From Dyella subtropica (GTDB lineage Bacteria > Pseudomonadota > Gammaproteobacteria > Xanthomonadales > Rhodanobacteraceae), in contig NZ_JAPDPD010000026.1 of assembly GCF_026283965.1 (NCBI RefSeq), positions 1 through 63,365 on the forward strand: a stretch of 63,365 nt of DNA, in the 5' to 3' direction. Below the pieces are notes generated by a model. The model saw only the letters and a list, made by a program, of their open reading frames with translations. It did no database searches and was not told the origin of the DNA. The translations under genes were made by a program, and so were the position numbers. Every line of letters begins with the position of its first letter. Positions within the stretch are counted from its first letter, which is position 1. This document shows, piece after piece, positions 34,289 to 44,954 of the stretch.

Positions 34289-36217
34289 ATGCCGCTCCGC
34301 CGCCCCCTGCTCGTTGCCGCCGCACTCGCCACCGCCATCGGCGCCAGCCTCGCCCAGGCCCAGACCTCCCCGCTCGCGCCGGATATCCCGGCCAAATTCA
34401 CCGCACCGACTGACAGCTACGACTACACCAAGCGCGAGGTGATGATCCCGATGCGCGACGGCGTAAAGCTGCATACCGTCATCGTGATCCCCAAGGGCGC
34501 CAAGCACGCGCCGATCCTACTCACCCGCACGCCCTACAACGCCGATGGCCGCGCCGCGCGGCTGGAGTCGCCCAGCATGCTGGCGCAACTGCCGCAGGGC
34601 GATGAGGTGTTCGTGCGCGGCGGTTACATCCGCGTATTCCAGGACGTGCGTGGCAAATACGGTTCGGAGGGCGACTACGTGATGACGCGCCCGCTGCGCG
34701 GCCCCTTGAATTCCAGCGAAGTCGATCACTCCACCGACGCTTACGACACCATCGACTGGCTGGTGAAGAACCTGCCGGAATCCAACGGCAAAGTCGGCAT
34801 GCTCGGCTCCTCGTATGAAGGCTTCACCGTAGTGATGGCGTTGATCAACCCGCACCCGGCGTTGAAAGTGGCCGCGCCGGAAAGCCCGATGGTGGACGGC
34901 TGGATGGGCGACGACTGGTTCCACTACGGCGCCTATCGCCAAACCAACTTCGACTACATCGCCGGCCAGACCGCGCAAAAAGGCAAGGGCTCGGGCCTGC
35001 CGCGCGTAGGCTACGACGACTACACCAATTTCCTGAGCGCCGGCTCGGCTGGCGACTACGCCCGCGCCAGTGGACTGGAGCAGCTGCCGTTCTGGAAGAA
35101 GCTGGAGGAACACCCGGCCTATGACGCCTTTTGGCAAGGCCAGGCGCTGGACAAAATCATGGCGCAGCAGCCGCTGAAGGTGCCCACCATGTGGCTGCAG
35201 GGTCTGTGGGATCAGGAAGACATGTGGGGCGCCATCCACAGCTACGAAGCGACCGAACCCAAAGACAAGAACAACGACAAGAACTTCCTGGTGATGGGCC
35301 CGTGGCGGCATAGCCAGGTGAACTACGACGGCACTTCGCTCGGCCCGTTGCAATGGGAGGGCGACACCGCGCTGCAGTTCCGCCGTGACGTGCTCAAGCC
35401 GTTCTTCGACCAGTATCTGGAAGATGGTGCGCCCAAAGCCAACACACCGCCGGTGCTGATCTACAACACCGGCGAGAACCGCTGGGACCGCTTCAAGTCC
35501 TGGCCGCTGAGTTGCGACAAGGGCTGCGCGAGCAAGCCGAAGGCGTTGTTTCTCGGCGCGGAGGGCACGCTGTCATTCAACGCGCCGAGCGAATCGGCAA
35601 CGAAGTACGACGAGTACGTCTCCGATCCCGCCAAGCCCGTGCCCTACCTGCCCCGCCCCATTCACTTCGCCGATCACGATGCGTGGACGCGCTGGCTGGT
35701 AGGCGACCAGCGCTTCGTCGACGGTCGCCCGGACGTGCTCACCTACGTCAGCGAACCGCTGAAGGAACCGCTGCACATCGGCGGCGCACCGGTAGTGAAC
35801 CTGTACGCGTCCACCAGCGGCACCGACAGCGACTGGGTGGTCAAGCTGATCGACGTGTACCCGGACACCGCCGCCTCGAACCCTTCCATGGGCGGCTACG
35901 AGTTGGCCGTGTCGCTGGATATTTTCCGCGGCCGCTACCGCACCAGCTTCGAACATCCGCAGGCGATCACGGCCGACCAGCCGCTGCTCTACAGCTTCGG
36001 CTTGCCGACGGCCAACCATGTGTTCCAGCCGGGGCATCGCATCATGGTGCAGGTGCAGTCCAGCTTGTTCCCTCTGTACGACCGCAACCCGCAGACCTAC
36101 GTGCCGAACATCTTCGACGCCAAGGCCAGCGACTATAAGAAGGCCACACAGCGTGTGTGGCACACGCCGGGCACAGCCAGCTCGATCAGTTTGCCGGTGG
36201 TGTCAGGCGGGAAGTGA
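34289..36217 (+). CDS. aehA: Alpha-amino acid ester hydrolase (CocE/NonD family)
   Basis: 642 residues with a signal peptide (cleavage near LAQAQ). GSSYEG gives the nucleophile Ser175, WDQED gives Asp308 and GPWRHS gives His341; the acidic cluster Asp209, Glu310 and Asp311 is also present. Positions differ by one from those reported for the Xanthomonas citri enzyme, so this is very likely a true alpha-amino acid ester hydrolase. It acts in the periplasm or outside and can make and split beta-lactam antibiotics with an alpha-amino side chain. A jelly-roll domain forms the C-terminus. The natural substrate is unknown. Confidence 0.95.
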   Translation: MPLRRPLLVAAALATAIGASLAQAQTSPLAPDIPAKFTAPTDSYDYTKREVMIPMRDGVKLHTVIVIPKGAKHAPILLTRTPYNADGRAARLESPSMLAQLPQGDEVFVRGGYIRVFQDVRGKYGSEGDYVMTRPLRGPLNSSEVDHSTDAYDTIDWLVKNLPESNGKVGMLGSSYEGFTVVMALINPHPALKVAAPESPMVDGWMGDDWFHYGAYRQTNFDYIAGQTAQKGKGSGLPRVGYDDYTNFLSAGSAGDYARASGLEQLPFWKKLEEHPAYDAFWQGQALDKIMAQQPLKVPTMWLQGLWDQEDMWGAIHSYEATEPKDKNNDKNFLVMGPWRHSQVNYDGTSLGPLQWEGDTALQFRRDVLKPFFDQYLEDGAPKANTPPVLIYNTGENRWDRFKSWPLSCDKGCASKPKALFLGAEGTLSFNAPSESATKYDEYVSDPAKPVPYLPRPIHFADHDAWTRWLVGDQRFVDGRPDVLTYVSEPLKEPLHIGGAPVVNLYASTSGTDSDWVVKLIDVYPDTAASNPSMGGYELAVSLDIFRGRYRTSFEHPQAITADQPLLYSFGLPTANHVFQPGHRIMVQVQSSLFPLYDRNPQTYVPNIFDAKASDYKKATQRVWHTPGTASSISLPVVSGGK

Positions 36218-36280
36218 TGTGCGTTGAATAGCGGGATGGGGCGTTGTCGCAAGGGCTCACCCCTCCCACACATACACCTC

Positions 36281-36313
36281 AAAAAAAGGGCTGGCGAAAT
36301 GCCAGCCCTTTTC
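36281..36313. terminator. Two-way terminator between aehA and the DUF3761 gene
   Basis: AAGGGCTGGC/GCCAGCCCTT stem, seven A on the left and TTTT on the right, 64 bases after aehA and 26 after the convergent gene. Confidence 0.88.
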
Positions 36314-36338
36314 ATTGCCACAACATCACCAAGCGCGC

Positions 36339-36845
36339 TTACGGCGTACAGCTCTTACCGTGCTCGCCATGGAAGCCCTTCGCCTTCGCGTCGGCTTCGC
36401 TCATGTACGAACCCGCCTTGGTCTTGCCGTACCACTTGTCAGCCTGGCAGTGATAAACCTTGCTGGCGGTATTGACCCAGACCAGACCCGGGCCACCACC
36501 CGGTGCGGCATTGGCCGGAGGTGCCATCGGTCCTTTCTTCTCGGCCGGTGCTGCTGCGGCGGCCGGTGCGGCAGCCGGAGCCGGTGCTGTCGCCGGAGCG
36601 GCCTTCGGCGCGGCAGCGGCGGGGGCCGGAGCAGCCGCAGGCGCTGCTGCAGGAGCCGCAGCGGTGTACCACTCCTTCACGCCTTTGTGGCCCGCACAAG
36701 CGCCCTTCTTGGTGGCGTGGTCGGTATAGCTGCCGTCGTTGCACTGGCCCGTGGAACCCGCCGGCGCCGATGCTTGCTGTGCGAACACTGCAGGGCCCGC
36801 CAGCAGACAGGCCGCCATCACTGCGATCAAACCGTACGATTTCAT
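36339..36845 (-). CDS. Exported DUF3761 protein with Ala/Pro-rich linker
   Basis: 168 residues with a signal peptide (cleavage near VFAQQ). TGQCNDGSYTDHATKKGACA with the following GHKGVKEWY is the DUF3761 block; about 50 residues of Ala/Pro repeats follow, then a C-terminal domain with KVYHCQADKWYGKTKAG. The linker implies a stalk through the wall. Function unknown. ATG 36845 lies 8 bases behind GGAGG; a GTG at 36851 is also in frame. Confidence 0.85.
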   Translation of the reverse strand: MKSYGLIAVMAACLLAGPAVFAQQASAPAGSTGQCNDGSYTDHATKKGACAGHKGVKEWYTAAAPAAAPAAAPAPAAAAPKAAPATAPAPAAAPAAAAAPAEKKGPMAPPANAAPGGGPGLVWVNTASKVYHCQADKWYGKTKAGSYMSEADAKAKGFHGEHGKSCTP

Positions 36846-37036
36846 CTTCACTCCCTCCAGCGCGAATTCACTTCCGTTGATCGCTACGCACCAGGACCGA
36901 CTTACAGTCCCCTCTCGCGGCGATGCTCCCAAGCGCAATCAGCTACGCCTGCGGCGGGACTATGCATCAAAACGATGTATACGCCATGTCGGTTCGCAAG
37001 GCGTATTCATCATCTGTGCGGTTGCCTCGCAAGCTT

Positions 37037-38665
37037 TTACGGTGTCGGTGTGACCGGCTTCAAATCTGACTTCGGCCGCGCCACGGCATACATCTCCCAG
37101 GTGATCTGCTTGAGCAGCGCGAAACGATCATCGCCCTGCGCGTACAAATCGAAATGGGTCTTGTCGGGAATGAAGCGGATGTCTGCCTTCGCATGCAGCC
37201 CATCCAGCACGGCCTTCAGGCGATGCGCGGCCCCGTCCAGATAGAACGTGTCGGCGGTGCCCACGAACAGGTGGATCTTGCCGTCGAGATCGGGCTTGAG
37301 CTTGGGCCACTCCGCCTGCAGGCGTTTGGCGATGTCGTAGTGCTCGCTCCAATACGCCACCACGGCGGGATCGATGTCGCCGGTGTCGCGATCGAACATG
37401 GGCTGCGGATGGCCATCCTTGCCGCGCGGTGAGAATACCCATTCGAACGAGGCGATCTGGCCGCCGTAGCTGCCGAGCACTCGCTCCAGCTGAGCGAATT
37501 GCTGGAACGTAGCCAGCACCTTGCCTTTGTCGCGGATCAACGGATACGCCGAACCATCCGGTTCGCGGTAAGCATTGGCCTTCGGCGCATACAGATCGAT
37601 GCCGGTGAAATCATGGAAATCGCTGGGATCGGGTGAGGTCGACCACGTACCGCCGAACACTTTCGGATAGCGCGTCTGCAACCACAGCGTGGCCCAGCCG
37701 CCGGAGGAGTGGCCATTGAGGAAGCGTCCGCGCACTTTGCCGTCCATGTGGTAGTGCGATTCCAGATGCGGAATCAACTCTTCGGTAAGCGCCTTGCCCC
37801 AGGGTCCGTTGTTCACCGAATCGGCGAACTCATGCGTGCCGGTGGGGCTGGATTGGTCCAGGAACACCCAGATCATGGGCGGCATCTGACCCTTCTCCAT
37901 GCCCACATAGGCATTGGTCACAGGACCACTGAAGCGGTCGATGCCGCCACCGAAACCATGGGTGTAATACACCACTGGATAGCGTTGCTTGCCTTTCGGG
38001 TCGTAGCCCGGGGGAACCAGCACCAAGCCGCGCATGTGGATCGGTCGGCCCCAGAAGGCGGACAGCGAAGGACTGACGAAATCGAGCGCCTCGGCGTGAT
38101 TCTGCGCAGCCGACAGGGCATCGCGCTGCGCCTGCGGCGCCGAAGGCGGCAGTGTCCACGATTCCTTCGCCGGCAAGGTCTTCACCAACTGCAGCTTCGG
38201 CATGATCGCCTCGGGCAGGCGCATGGGCACCACTTCGCTGATCACGTCGCCCGCGCTGCGGCCGGTGTAGTTGTAGCTGTGGTCGGCGTCGAGTACGGCC
38301 TGCACCAGATAGTCGCCTGGCGCCAGCTGCGCCAGGCCGGAGGGAAACGCCAGCGCATCGGCATCCAGATCGATCGATTCGCCAGGGGCGAGTCGGGTGA
38401 CTTCGCGCGCGGCCACCAGGGTCTGTCCCGGATTCAACGGATCGACGTCCACCGCCTCGACCTTGCCGTCCTGCGTCTGGGCCTTGGCCACCTTGGCGTC
38501 GATCACGAATAGCAGCAGACGCCCGGACACCGGCGCGGTCTCCTCACTACCCAGGGTCACGCGGAAAAAGTGATGTGCGCGTGGCGCATCGGTACGGGCG
38601 AGCGCAACGCCGCCCAGCAAGGCATAGCCCAGCAACGCAACTACGGCAAAACGACGAGCGAGCAT
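37037..38665 (-). CDS. Exported esterase, putative
   Basis: 542 residues with a signal peptide ending near VALA. The C-terminal half is an esterase D-like alpha/beta hydrolase: FLNGHSSGGWATL is the nucleophile elbow and DKTHFDLY supplies a likely catalytic His. About 200 N-terminal residues before the hydrolase domain are a beta-rich module with TLGSEETAPVSGRLLLFV. Carbohydrate esterase or lipid ester activity is possible; the substrate is unknown. ATG 38665 follows GGGAG. It is one of several exported hydrolases clustered here. Confidence 0.87.
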   Translation of the reverse strand: MLARRFAVVALLGYALLGGVALARTDAPRAHHFFRVTLGSEETAPVSGRLLLFVIDAKVAKAQTQDGKVEAVDVDPLNPGQTLVAAREVTRLAPGESIDLDADALAFPSGLAQLAPGDYLVQAVLDADHSYNYTGRSAGDVISEVVPMRLPEAIMPKLQLVKTLPAKESWTLPPSAPQAQRDALSAAQNHAEALDFVSPSLSAFWGRPIHMRGLVLVPPGYDPKGKQRYPVVYYTHGFGGGIDRFSGPVTNAYVGMEKGQMPPMIWVFLDQSSPTGTHEFADSVNNGPWGKALTEELIPHLESHYHMDGKVRGRFLNGHSSGGWATLWLQTRYPKVFGGTWSTSPDPSDFHDFTGIDLYAPKANAYREPDGSAYPLIRDKGKVLATFQQFAQLERVLGSYGGQIASFEWVFSPRGKDGHPQPMFDRDTGDIDPAVVAYWSEHYDIAKRLQAEWPKLKPDLDGKIHLFVGTADTFYLDGAAHRLKAVLDGLHAKADIRFIPDKTHFDLYAQGDDRFALLKQITWEMYAVARPKSDLKPVTPTP

Positions 38666-38787
38666 GACAGTCTCCCTGGTGATTCGTTCGGAACCTTCAA
38701 CCCAAGTGTTATGCGAACTGCTTACTTATGTTTTGTCTGAAGCGATGAAGGCGGGATGTTGCAGCAAGGGCCTCCCCCCTCCCAGCC

Positions 38788-40461
38788 TCACCCCTGCTTG
38801 GCCTCACCCTTCTCATCCTTCACCGGCGTCAAACGCAGATCCTGGAAATCGAAACTGAAATCGGTCAGCGGCGAAACCGGCTGCATGCGCACTTCGCGAA
38901 TCGCACCATCGGCATCGATCGAGAAGGTGATGAAGGCGTCGGCGTTCAATGCGCGATCGTCCCAGCGCACGATGAAGGTGCTGTGCTGCCACGGCTCCAT
39001 GGTGCCGGCCAGCTGCGCGGTCTTGGAGAAGCGCAGGCGCATCTTGCCACCCTCCTGGCTCACCGTGATGTCGCCGTACCACGGATCGCGATACGTGCCG
39101 ACGTACTTCGCCAGCGGCAATGAGGGCTTGCTGTTCTTGTCGCGCTCGGCTTCGTGCTTCTTCCAGCTGTCGTCGGCCTTGGCCTCGGACTTCTTCACCG
39201 AGGCGGCGTAGGCCGCCACCCAGTCGGTCTTGCCCTTGCCCAGATAGGCATCCAGCACGCGATAGGTCACCGCGTTGAACGCCGCGCCGGATTCCTGGTT
39301 AGTCAGCACCACCACACCCAACTTCAACTCAGGTACCAGCGTGAGGCGCGAGACCATGCCCGGCCAACCGCCCGTGTGCCAGACCAGACGCTGCCCGCGA
39401 TAGTCGGACAGAAACCAGCCCTCGCCATAACCGGCAAAATTCGGCTTGACGCCTGCCAGCTCGGGCACCGGCGGCTCGCCGATCTTCATCGGCGTGAGCA
39501 TGGACCACATCTGCTTCTGGCTGTCCTCCTTGAACAGACGACGCTCCTTGCCATCGACATCCGGCAGGCGACCACCGGCCAGTTGCACATTCATCCACTT
39601 GGCCAGGTCATGCACGCTGGCATAGATGCCGCCCGCGCCCGGGTTGTTGCTCCATGCCATCGGCGGCACCGGCTTCAGATCCTTGAAGTTGAACTTGGCG
39701 TGGCCGACGGCCGTATCCATGCCGGGCTTGAGATAGGTCATGTCGACCAGCGACTCGTCCATGCCTACCGGTTTGAAGATGTTGTCGCGGATGAAATCCG
39801 CATAGCTCTGACCAGAGACTTGCTCGATCACCAGCGTCGCCACCGCGAACAGAATGTTGTCGTAGGCATACGCGCTGCGAAAGCTGGTAGCGAGTGGCAC
39901 TTCGCGCAAGCGCTGCACCACCTCCTTGGTGCTGTACGACGTCGGCGGCCAATACAGCAGGTCGCCTGCGCCGAGCCCCAGGCCACTGCGATGCGCCAGC
40001 AGATCGCGGATGCGCATCTCACGCGTCACGTAGGGATCGGACATTTGAAACCACGGCAGATGGTCGATCACCCGATCATCCATCTTCAGCTTGCCCTGCT
40101 CGGCCAGCATCTGCAGCGCGGCAGCAGTGAAAGCCTTGGTGTTGGAGGCGATGGCGAACAGCGTGCGCGCGTCCACCGGCGCCGGGTTGCCCTGCTCGCG
40201 CAGACCGAAGCCCTGCTCCATCACCACCTTGCCGTCCTTGACGATGGCGACGGCGATGCCCGGCACGTCGAACTGCTTGCGTGCGCTGTCCACGTAGGCC
40301 TGGAAGTCCTGCAACTGGGCTGGCAGCACATCGCCCTTCGCGGCCAATGCCATTTCCGGTGCGGCACCGGGCGAGATCAGCGGCTGCGCCCCTACGGACG
40401 AGGCAAACACGAACAAGGCTACACAGCCTGCCATGCGCGGGGACAAGACTCGCTGGGACAT
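38788..40461 (-). CDS. Beta-lactamase-fold serine hydrolase with DUF3471 domain
   Basis: 557 residues with a signal peptide. The class C-type motifs are SNTK at 106-109, YDN at 200-202 and HTGG in WHTGGWPGM. After the hydrolase domain comes a linker rich in Lys/Glu and a C-terminal beta domain (YVGTYRDPWYGDITV), as in DUF3471. Such proteins are esterases or peptidases rather than true lactamases. ATG 40461 with GGAG 8 bases upstream was preferred to 40491. Exported; substrate unknown. Confidence 0.9.
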   Translation of the reverse strand: MSQRVLSPRMAGCVALFVFASSVGAQPLISPGAAPEMALAAKGDVLPAQLQDFQAYVDSARKQFDVPGIAVAIVKDGKVVMEQGFGLREQGNPAPVDARTLFAIASNTKAFTAAALQMLAEQGKLKMDDRVIDHLPWFQMSDPYVTREMRIRDLLAHRSGLGLGAGDLLYWPPTSYSTKEVVQRLREVPLATSFRSAYAYDNILFAVATLVIEQVSGQSYADFIRDNIFKPVGMDESLVDMTYLKPGMDTAVGHAKFNFKDLKPVPPMAWSNNPGAGGIYASVHDLAKWMNVQLAGGRLPDVDGKERRLFKEDSQKQMWSMLTPMKIGEPPVPELAGVKPNFAGYGEGWFLSDYRGQRLVWHTGGWPGMVSRLTLVPELKLGVVVLTNQESGAAFNAVTYRVLDAYLGKGKTDWVAAYAASVKKSEAKADDSWKKHEAERDKNSKPSLPLAKYVGTYRDPWYGDITVSQEGGKMRLRFSKTAQLAGTMEPWQHSTFIVRWDDRALNADAFITFSIDADGAIREVRMQPVSPLTDFSFDFQDLRLTPVKDEKGEAKQG

Positions 40462-40539
40462 CGTCGGCTCCACCGGTTTGAAAGCGCCCAACTATCGCGG
40501 CAAAACCGGGGCAACACCAGCGCTGAAAGTCACAACGCC

Positions 40540-40743
40540 AGGGATGCCCTGATCTATTCAACGTAGGCGGACACACAGGGCTGCCCCAGCATTTTGAATC
40601 TCAAGGACGGGGTGATGTCCAGAAGGCGCCCAGCGCGTGCCGCGCGGCTTGAAAAGGCAGCCAGCCTTCCCTGTGCCACGCAACACGCGCTGGGCGCCTT
40701 CTGGACATCATGCCGCCTACGTTGAATAGATCAGGGCATCCCT
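40540..40743. repeat. Nested hairpin element, complete copy
   Basis: Two perfect nested inverted repeats: outer arms of 31 bases (40540-40570 and 40713-40743) and inner arms of 27 bases (40613-40639 and 40684-40710). The inner loop (40640-40683) carries GCGCGGCTTG and an apical hairpin AAGGC-AGCCA-GCCTT at 40654-40668. The outer arms hold CTATTCAACGTAGGCG, also found at both window ends. It lies between the divergent beta-lactamase-fold and PAP2 genes. No transposase or coding sequence. Confidence 0.93.
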
Positions 40744-40804
40744 GGACTCGCCGCGCTCAAATACCCATCATCCGCGTCTTTCAAAGCCGTTTGACGAGCA
40801 TACG

Positions 40805-41587
40805 ATGTCACTGACAGTGGATTGGATCGCCGCCCACGCACTGGTGCTGTGGGCGACCCTGTTGCTGCTGGCCTTGCTGGTCGGCGACTCGGCCTGGCGG
40901 CGCAGCGCACAGTTGCGCGTCGCCGCCCTCGCCGGTCACCGCGAAGCGGCGGTGATGCGGTGGCGCACCGGCGTCGTGTTGATAGCGGTCATGGCGGTAT
41001 TGTTTGGCAGCATCGCGTTTGCTGTCGGCGTGGGCGCCCCCGGTGCACTGGCTGGCTTCGACAGCTCACTGGCCGAGCAGCTTCGCGCTCAGCTGCCGCT
41101 GCCAGCCTTACGCATCATCGCCATGCTTACCGTGCTTGGTGGCACGGCATGGGTCGCATCCGCCGCCACGCTGGTGCTGCTGGCTCTGTTGCTGTGCAGG
41201 CAGTGGGCGTTGGCGTGCGTGTGGGCCACGGCGCAGCTTGGCATCATGCCGCTCACCTATGAGATCAAGGCGCTGGTCGAACGCCCGCGCCCATGGCATG
41301 ACCATGGCTTTATCACGGAAGCGGGCTGGAGTTTCCCCAGCGGCCATGCGCTTGGCTCCATGGTGTTCTACGGCATGCTGGCCTATGTCATGTTGCGCTT
41401 GCTGCCCATGCGATGGCATCGCGCCGTCATCGCCGCCACCGTGTTGCTGGTCGGCATGATCGGCATCAGCCGCATCCTGCTGCAGGTGCATTACTTCAGC
41501 GACGTTATCGCCGGCTATGCCTGCGGTCTGATCTGGTTATTGCTGTGCATCGGCGCAGCCGAAGGGATTCGGCTGCGCCGTGCCTGA
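40805..41587 (+). CDS. PAP2-family phosphatase
   Basis: 260 residues with six hydrophobic helices. The three motifs of the family are present: KALVERPRP (155-163), FPSGHA (177-182) and SRILLQVHYFSD (222-233). It removes phosphate from undecaprenyl pyrophosphate or phosphatidic-type lipids at the outer face of the inner membrane. Which lipid is used cannot be told. ATG 40805 has a weak ribosome site but no alternative is near. Confidence 0.92.
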   Translation: MSLTVDWIAAHALVLWATLLLLALLVGDSAWRRSAQLRVAALAGHREAAVMRWRTGVVLIAVMAVLFGSIAFAVGVGAPGALAGFDSSLAEQLRAQLPLPALRIIAMLTVLGGTAWVASAATLVLLALLLCRQWALACVWATAQLGIMPLTYEIKALVERPRPWHDHGFITEAGWSFPSGHALGSMVFYGMLAYVMLRLLPMRWHRAVIAATVLLVGMIGISRILLQVHYFSDVIAGYACGLIWLLLCIGAAEGIRLRRA

Positions 41588-41631
41588 CAACTTCGCGCCA
41601 TGACGCTCTGCGCTGCCCACAGAGCGGGCGC

Positions 41632-42615
41632 CTACCGTTGGTGTTTAGCATCGAGCCAGGGTGCGAGCGAAACCGACCAGATGTTTTCGCTCGCATTGTC
41701 CCAGGATTGCATACGTGCCAGATCGCGTTCGGCCTGCTCGCGTGTGCGTGGATAGCTCACCCGCGTCGAGCGGGTGCTGCTGAAGTAGAGCGTGCGGTGA
41801 TCGGGGCCCAAATGAGCGCCCCACGGTCCGTTGATATTGATCTTGTCGCCCAAGTCGATCGGCTCGCCCCAACCTTCTCCCTGGCGAAACGCTATGTAGA
41901 GATGGTCAGGCCCGTCCTTGCCCGCGAAGTTCGCGTCGAACACGATAAATGACTCGTCGGGCGCGATGGCCGGATCGAGCTTATGCGCCGAGGGGTTGCC
42001 CAGCGATACCGGCACCGGCGGCAAATAAGTCCCGTCGCGATACTGCGCGCGATAAAGCCGAAAATCGTCGTCTTCACCCGGCTTCTGGAAATAAACACTG
42101 CCATCCGCCGCGACGCTGGGTGCGTAGGTGCGCGTGCTTTGATTGACCGTATCCGGCAGCCGCACTGGCGTGCCCCAGCCGTCGCCCTTGCGATCCACTC
42201 GCCACAGGTGCCCGCCCGAACCACGCTGCACCTTGCCATTGGCCATCACGGCATCCAGTGGCTTGCCGCCTTCGACGTCCGGCCGGTTCGAACTGAACAC
42301 GAGGAAGGAGCCGTCCGGCGCCATCGCCGGATCGTGATCCAACCATTGCCCGGAGAACGACGCGATCTGCGGCGTCGACCAGGTATCGCCCACCTTGTGG
42401 GATTCCAGGATCACCGCATTCGGCCAATTGATGCGATCGAACAGCACGGTACGGCCATCCGGGGAGAACGCCGTCGAATCCTCGTTCGCCGGGCCGGAGA
42501 TGACACCCGGCGCAAAGATCTCAGGCGTGGGCGATGAAACCGCCTGGGCGTGAGCAAGCGGCGTGGCGCCACAGAACAAAACCGAAACCAGCAACGTCCC
42601 TACGACATGCTTCAT
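41632..42615 (-). CDS. Exported PD40 (TolB-like) beta-propeller protein
   Basis: 327 residues with a signal peptide ending near AHAQ. Several blades have the PD40 pattern, such as STAFSPDGRTVLFDR, PAMAPDGSFLVFSSN and PAIAPDESFIVFDA. Proteins with only PD40 repeats usually bind peptides or other partners in the periplasm. No enzyme domain. The function is unknown. ATG 42615 is behind GAGG. It is convergent with the PAP2 gene. Confidence 0.87.
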   Translation of the reverse strand: MKHVVGTLLVSVLFCGATPLAHAQAVSSPTPEIFAPGVISGPANEDSTAFSPDGRTVLFDRINWPNAVILESHKVGDTWSTPQIASFSGQWLDHDPAMAPDGSFLVFSSNRPDVEGGKPLDAVMANGKVQRGSGGHLWRVDRKGDGWGTPVRLPDTVNQSTRTYAPSVAADGSVYFQKPGEDDDFRLYRAQYRDGTYLPPVPVSLGNPSAHKLDPAIAPDESFIVFDANFAGKDGPDHLYIAFRQGEGWGEPIDLGDKININGPWGAHLGPDHRTLYFSSTRSTRVSYPRTREQAERDLARMQSWDNASENIWSVSLAPWLDAKHQR

Positions 42616-42775
42616 GGATCAGCCTCGATGTAAGTTGGACGGCAGAGGGGATGCGAATGGATACGCCGCCCGCGCAAAACCAGCGCGTGCATGAAGTCAT
42701 GCATCGCCGCCATCGCGCCGCCTCATGGCATCATGACGGGCCACTATCACTAGCCCATCACGCTGGCCCACCACG

Positions 42776-43624
42776 ATGCCTATCGACGATCTGTTCGCCG
42801 CTCCGCCGGCCGGCCACGACGGCACTCCGCACATCCGCGTCGGCATCGGCGGCTGGAACTACGCGCCCTGGCGCAAGAACTTCTATCCCGACGGCCTGCC
42901 GCAACGCCGCGAGCTGGAATACGCCAGCCAGCACCTGCGTGCCATCGAGATCAACGGCACCTACTACGGTGCACAGAAAGCCGAAACCTACGCACGCTGG
43001 GCGGCCGAAACACCAGCCAGCTTCGTGTTCTCGCTCAAGGCACCGCGCTATGTCACCGAAGGCAAGCGGCTAGCGACCACCGGTAAAGGCGTCAGCGGCT
43101 TCGTGCACGGCGGCCTAGCCGAGATGGGCGATCGGCTAGGCCCGATCCTGTGGCAGCTGCCGCCGTCACGCCCCTTCGATGCCGACGATCTCGCAGCCTT
43201 CCTCGACTTGTTGCCGCGCGAATTGAATGGACGTCCGTTGCGGCACGTGCTGGAAGTGCGGCATCCCAGCTTTCTCAGCGAGAGCTATGTGGCGCTGGTA
43301 CGTCCGCATGGCATTCCCACCGTATTTACGGACTCTCCCGATTACCCTTCGCTGGCCGATCTCACGGGCAACTTCAGCTATGCACGCCTGATGCGCAGCG
43401 AGGACGGCGTCGCCACGGGGTATGCCGCGGAAGCGCTCGACCAATGGGCCGATCGCGCACGGCAGTGGTCCGCGGGCGGAGACGTGGTGGAGTTGCCGCA
43501 TGTGGCGGCGCCACTCGCTACCGGTGCGCCGCGCGATGTGTTCGTGTTCTTCATCAGTGCGGCCAAGCATCGAAACCCGGCGGCGGCGATGGCGTTGCAG
43601 CAGCGGGTGAATGCGAAGGACTGA
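42776..43624 (+). CDS. DUF72 family protein
   Basis: 282 residues with a TIM-barrel-like pattern. VGIGGWNYAPWRKNFYPDGL, the IEINGTYYG strand and FSLKAPRYVTEGKRL are the conserved blocks of DUF72 (YecE-like), a widespread family with no established role. The C-terminus DVFVFFISAAKHRNPAAA is typical. Weak ribosome site at ATG 42776. It ends close to a dispersed repeat. Confidence 0.9.
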   Translation: MPIDDLFAAPPAGHDGTPHIRVGIGGWNYAPWRKNFYPDGLPQRRELEYASQHLRAIEINGTYYGAQKAETYARWAAETPASFVFSLKAPRYVTEGKRLATTGKGVSGFVHGGLAEMGDRLGPILWQLPPSRPFDADDLAAFLDLLPRELNGRPLRHVLEVRHPSFLSESYVALVRPHGIPTVFTDSPDYPSLADLTGNFSYARLMRSEDGVATGYAAEALDQWADRARQWSAGGDVVELPHVAAPLATGAPRDVFVFFISAAKHRNPAAAMALQQRVNAKD

Positions 43625-43653
43625 AGGTGTGGATTAGGCGACGCACTTTTTTG

Positions 43654-43756
43654 CTCGTCATTCCGGCCTGGGCCGGAATGACGAGTGGTAGCCGCGTTGA
43701 ACCGAGCACCCGCCCCTCACCCCACCCCTCTCCCCGAAAGGGAGAGGGAGCTAAGG
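43654..43756. repeat. Dispersed repeat with perfect hairpin
   Basis: A perfect inverted repeat CTCGTCATTCCGGCC/GGCCGGAATGACGAG (43654-43685) followed by the CACCCGCCCCTCACCCC and CTCTCCCCGAAAGGGAGAGGG motif also found at 26.36, 30.45 and 58.1 kb. It may also serve as a terminator between convergent genes. Confidence 0.85.
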
Positions 43757-43758
43757 CA

Positions 43759-44754
<996 letters not shown>

Positions 44755-44954
44755 GCGACGTCCTCAGTGACGAAGCCTTCGATCTGGGGGCATGCCCAGC
44801 CCCTGCCAAGTCGTTCGCGGAAAACCTCCGGCATCACCGTCAAACGTGCCGTATTTGGCAACCTTGAGAAGGCTCCAGGGCCTGTCGCCGGACACCTCTA
44901 CATTTTCCGCTTACCCTGCCGATAACCCTTTGGGGAGACCGTGTCCGCGCGGTC

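Noticed and set aside
34289-40461. Beta-lactam resistance island (ester hydrolase, esterase, beta-lactamase-fold protein)
   Set aside because: Genes are on different strands, single units, with no regulator or mobility genes; clustering alone is weak.
39154-40566. 470-codon frame antisense to the beta-lactamase-fold gene
   Set aside because: Shadow; His/Arg/Gln-rich and no ribosome site.
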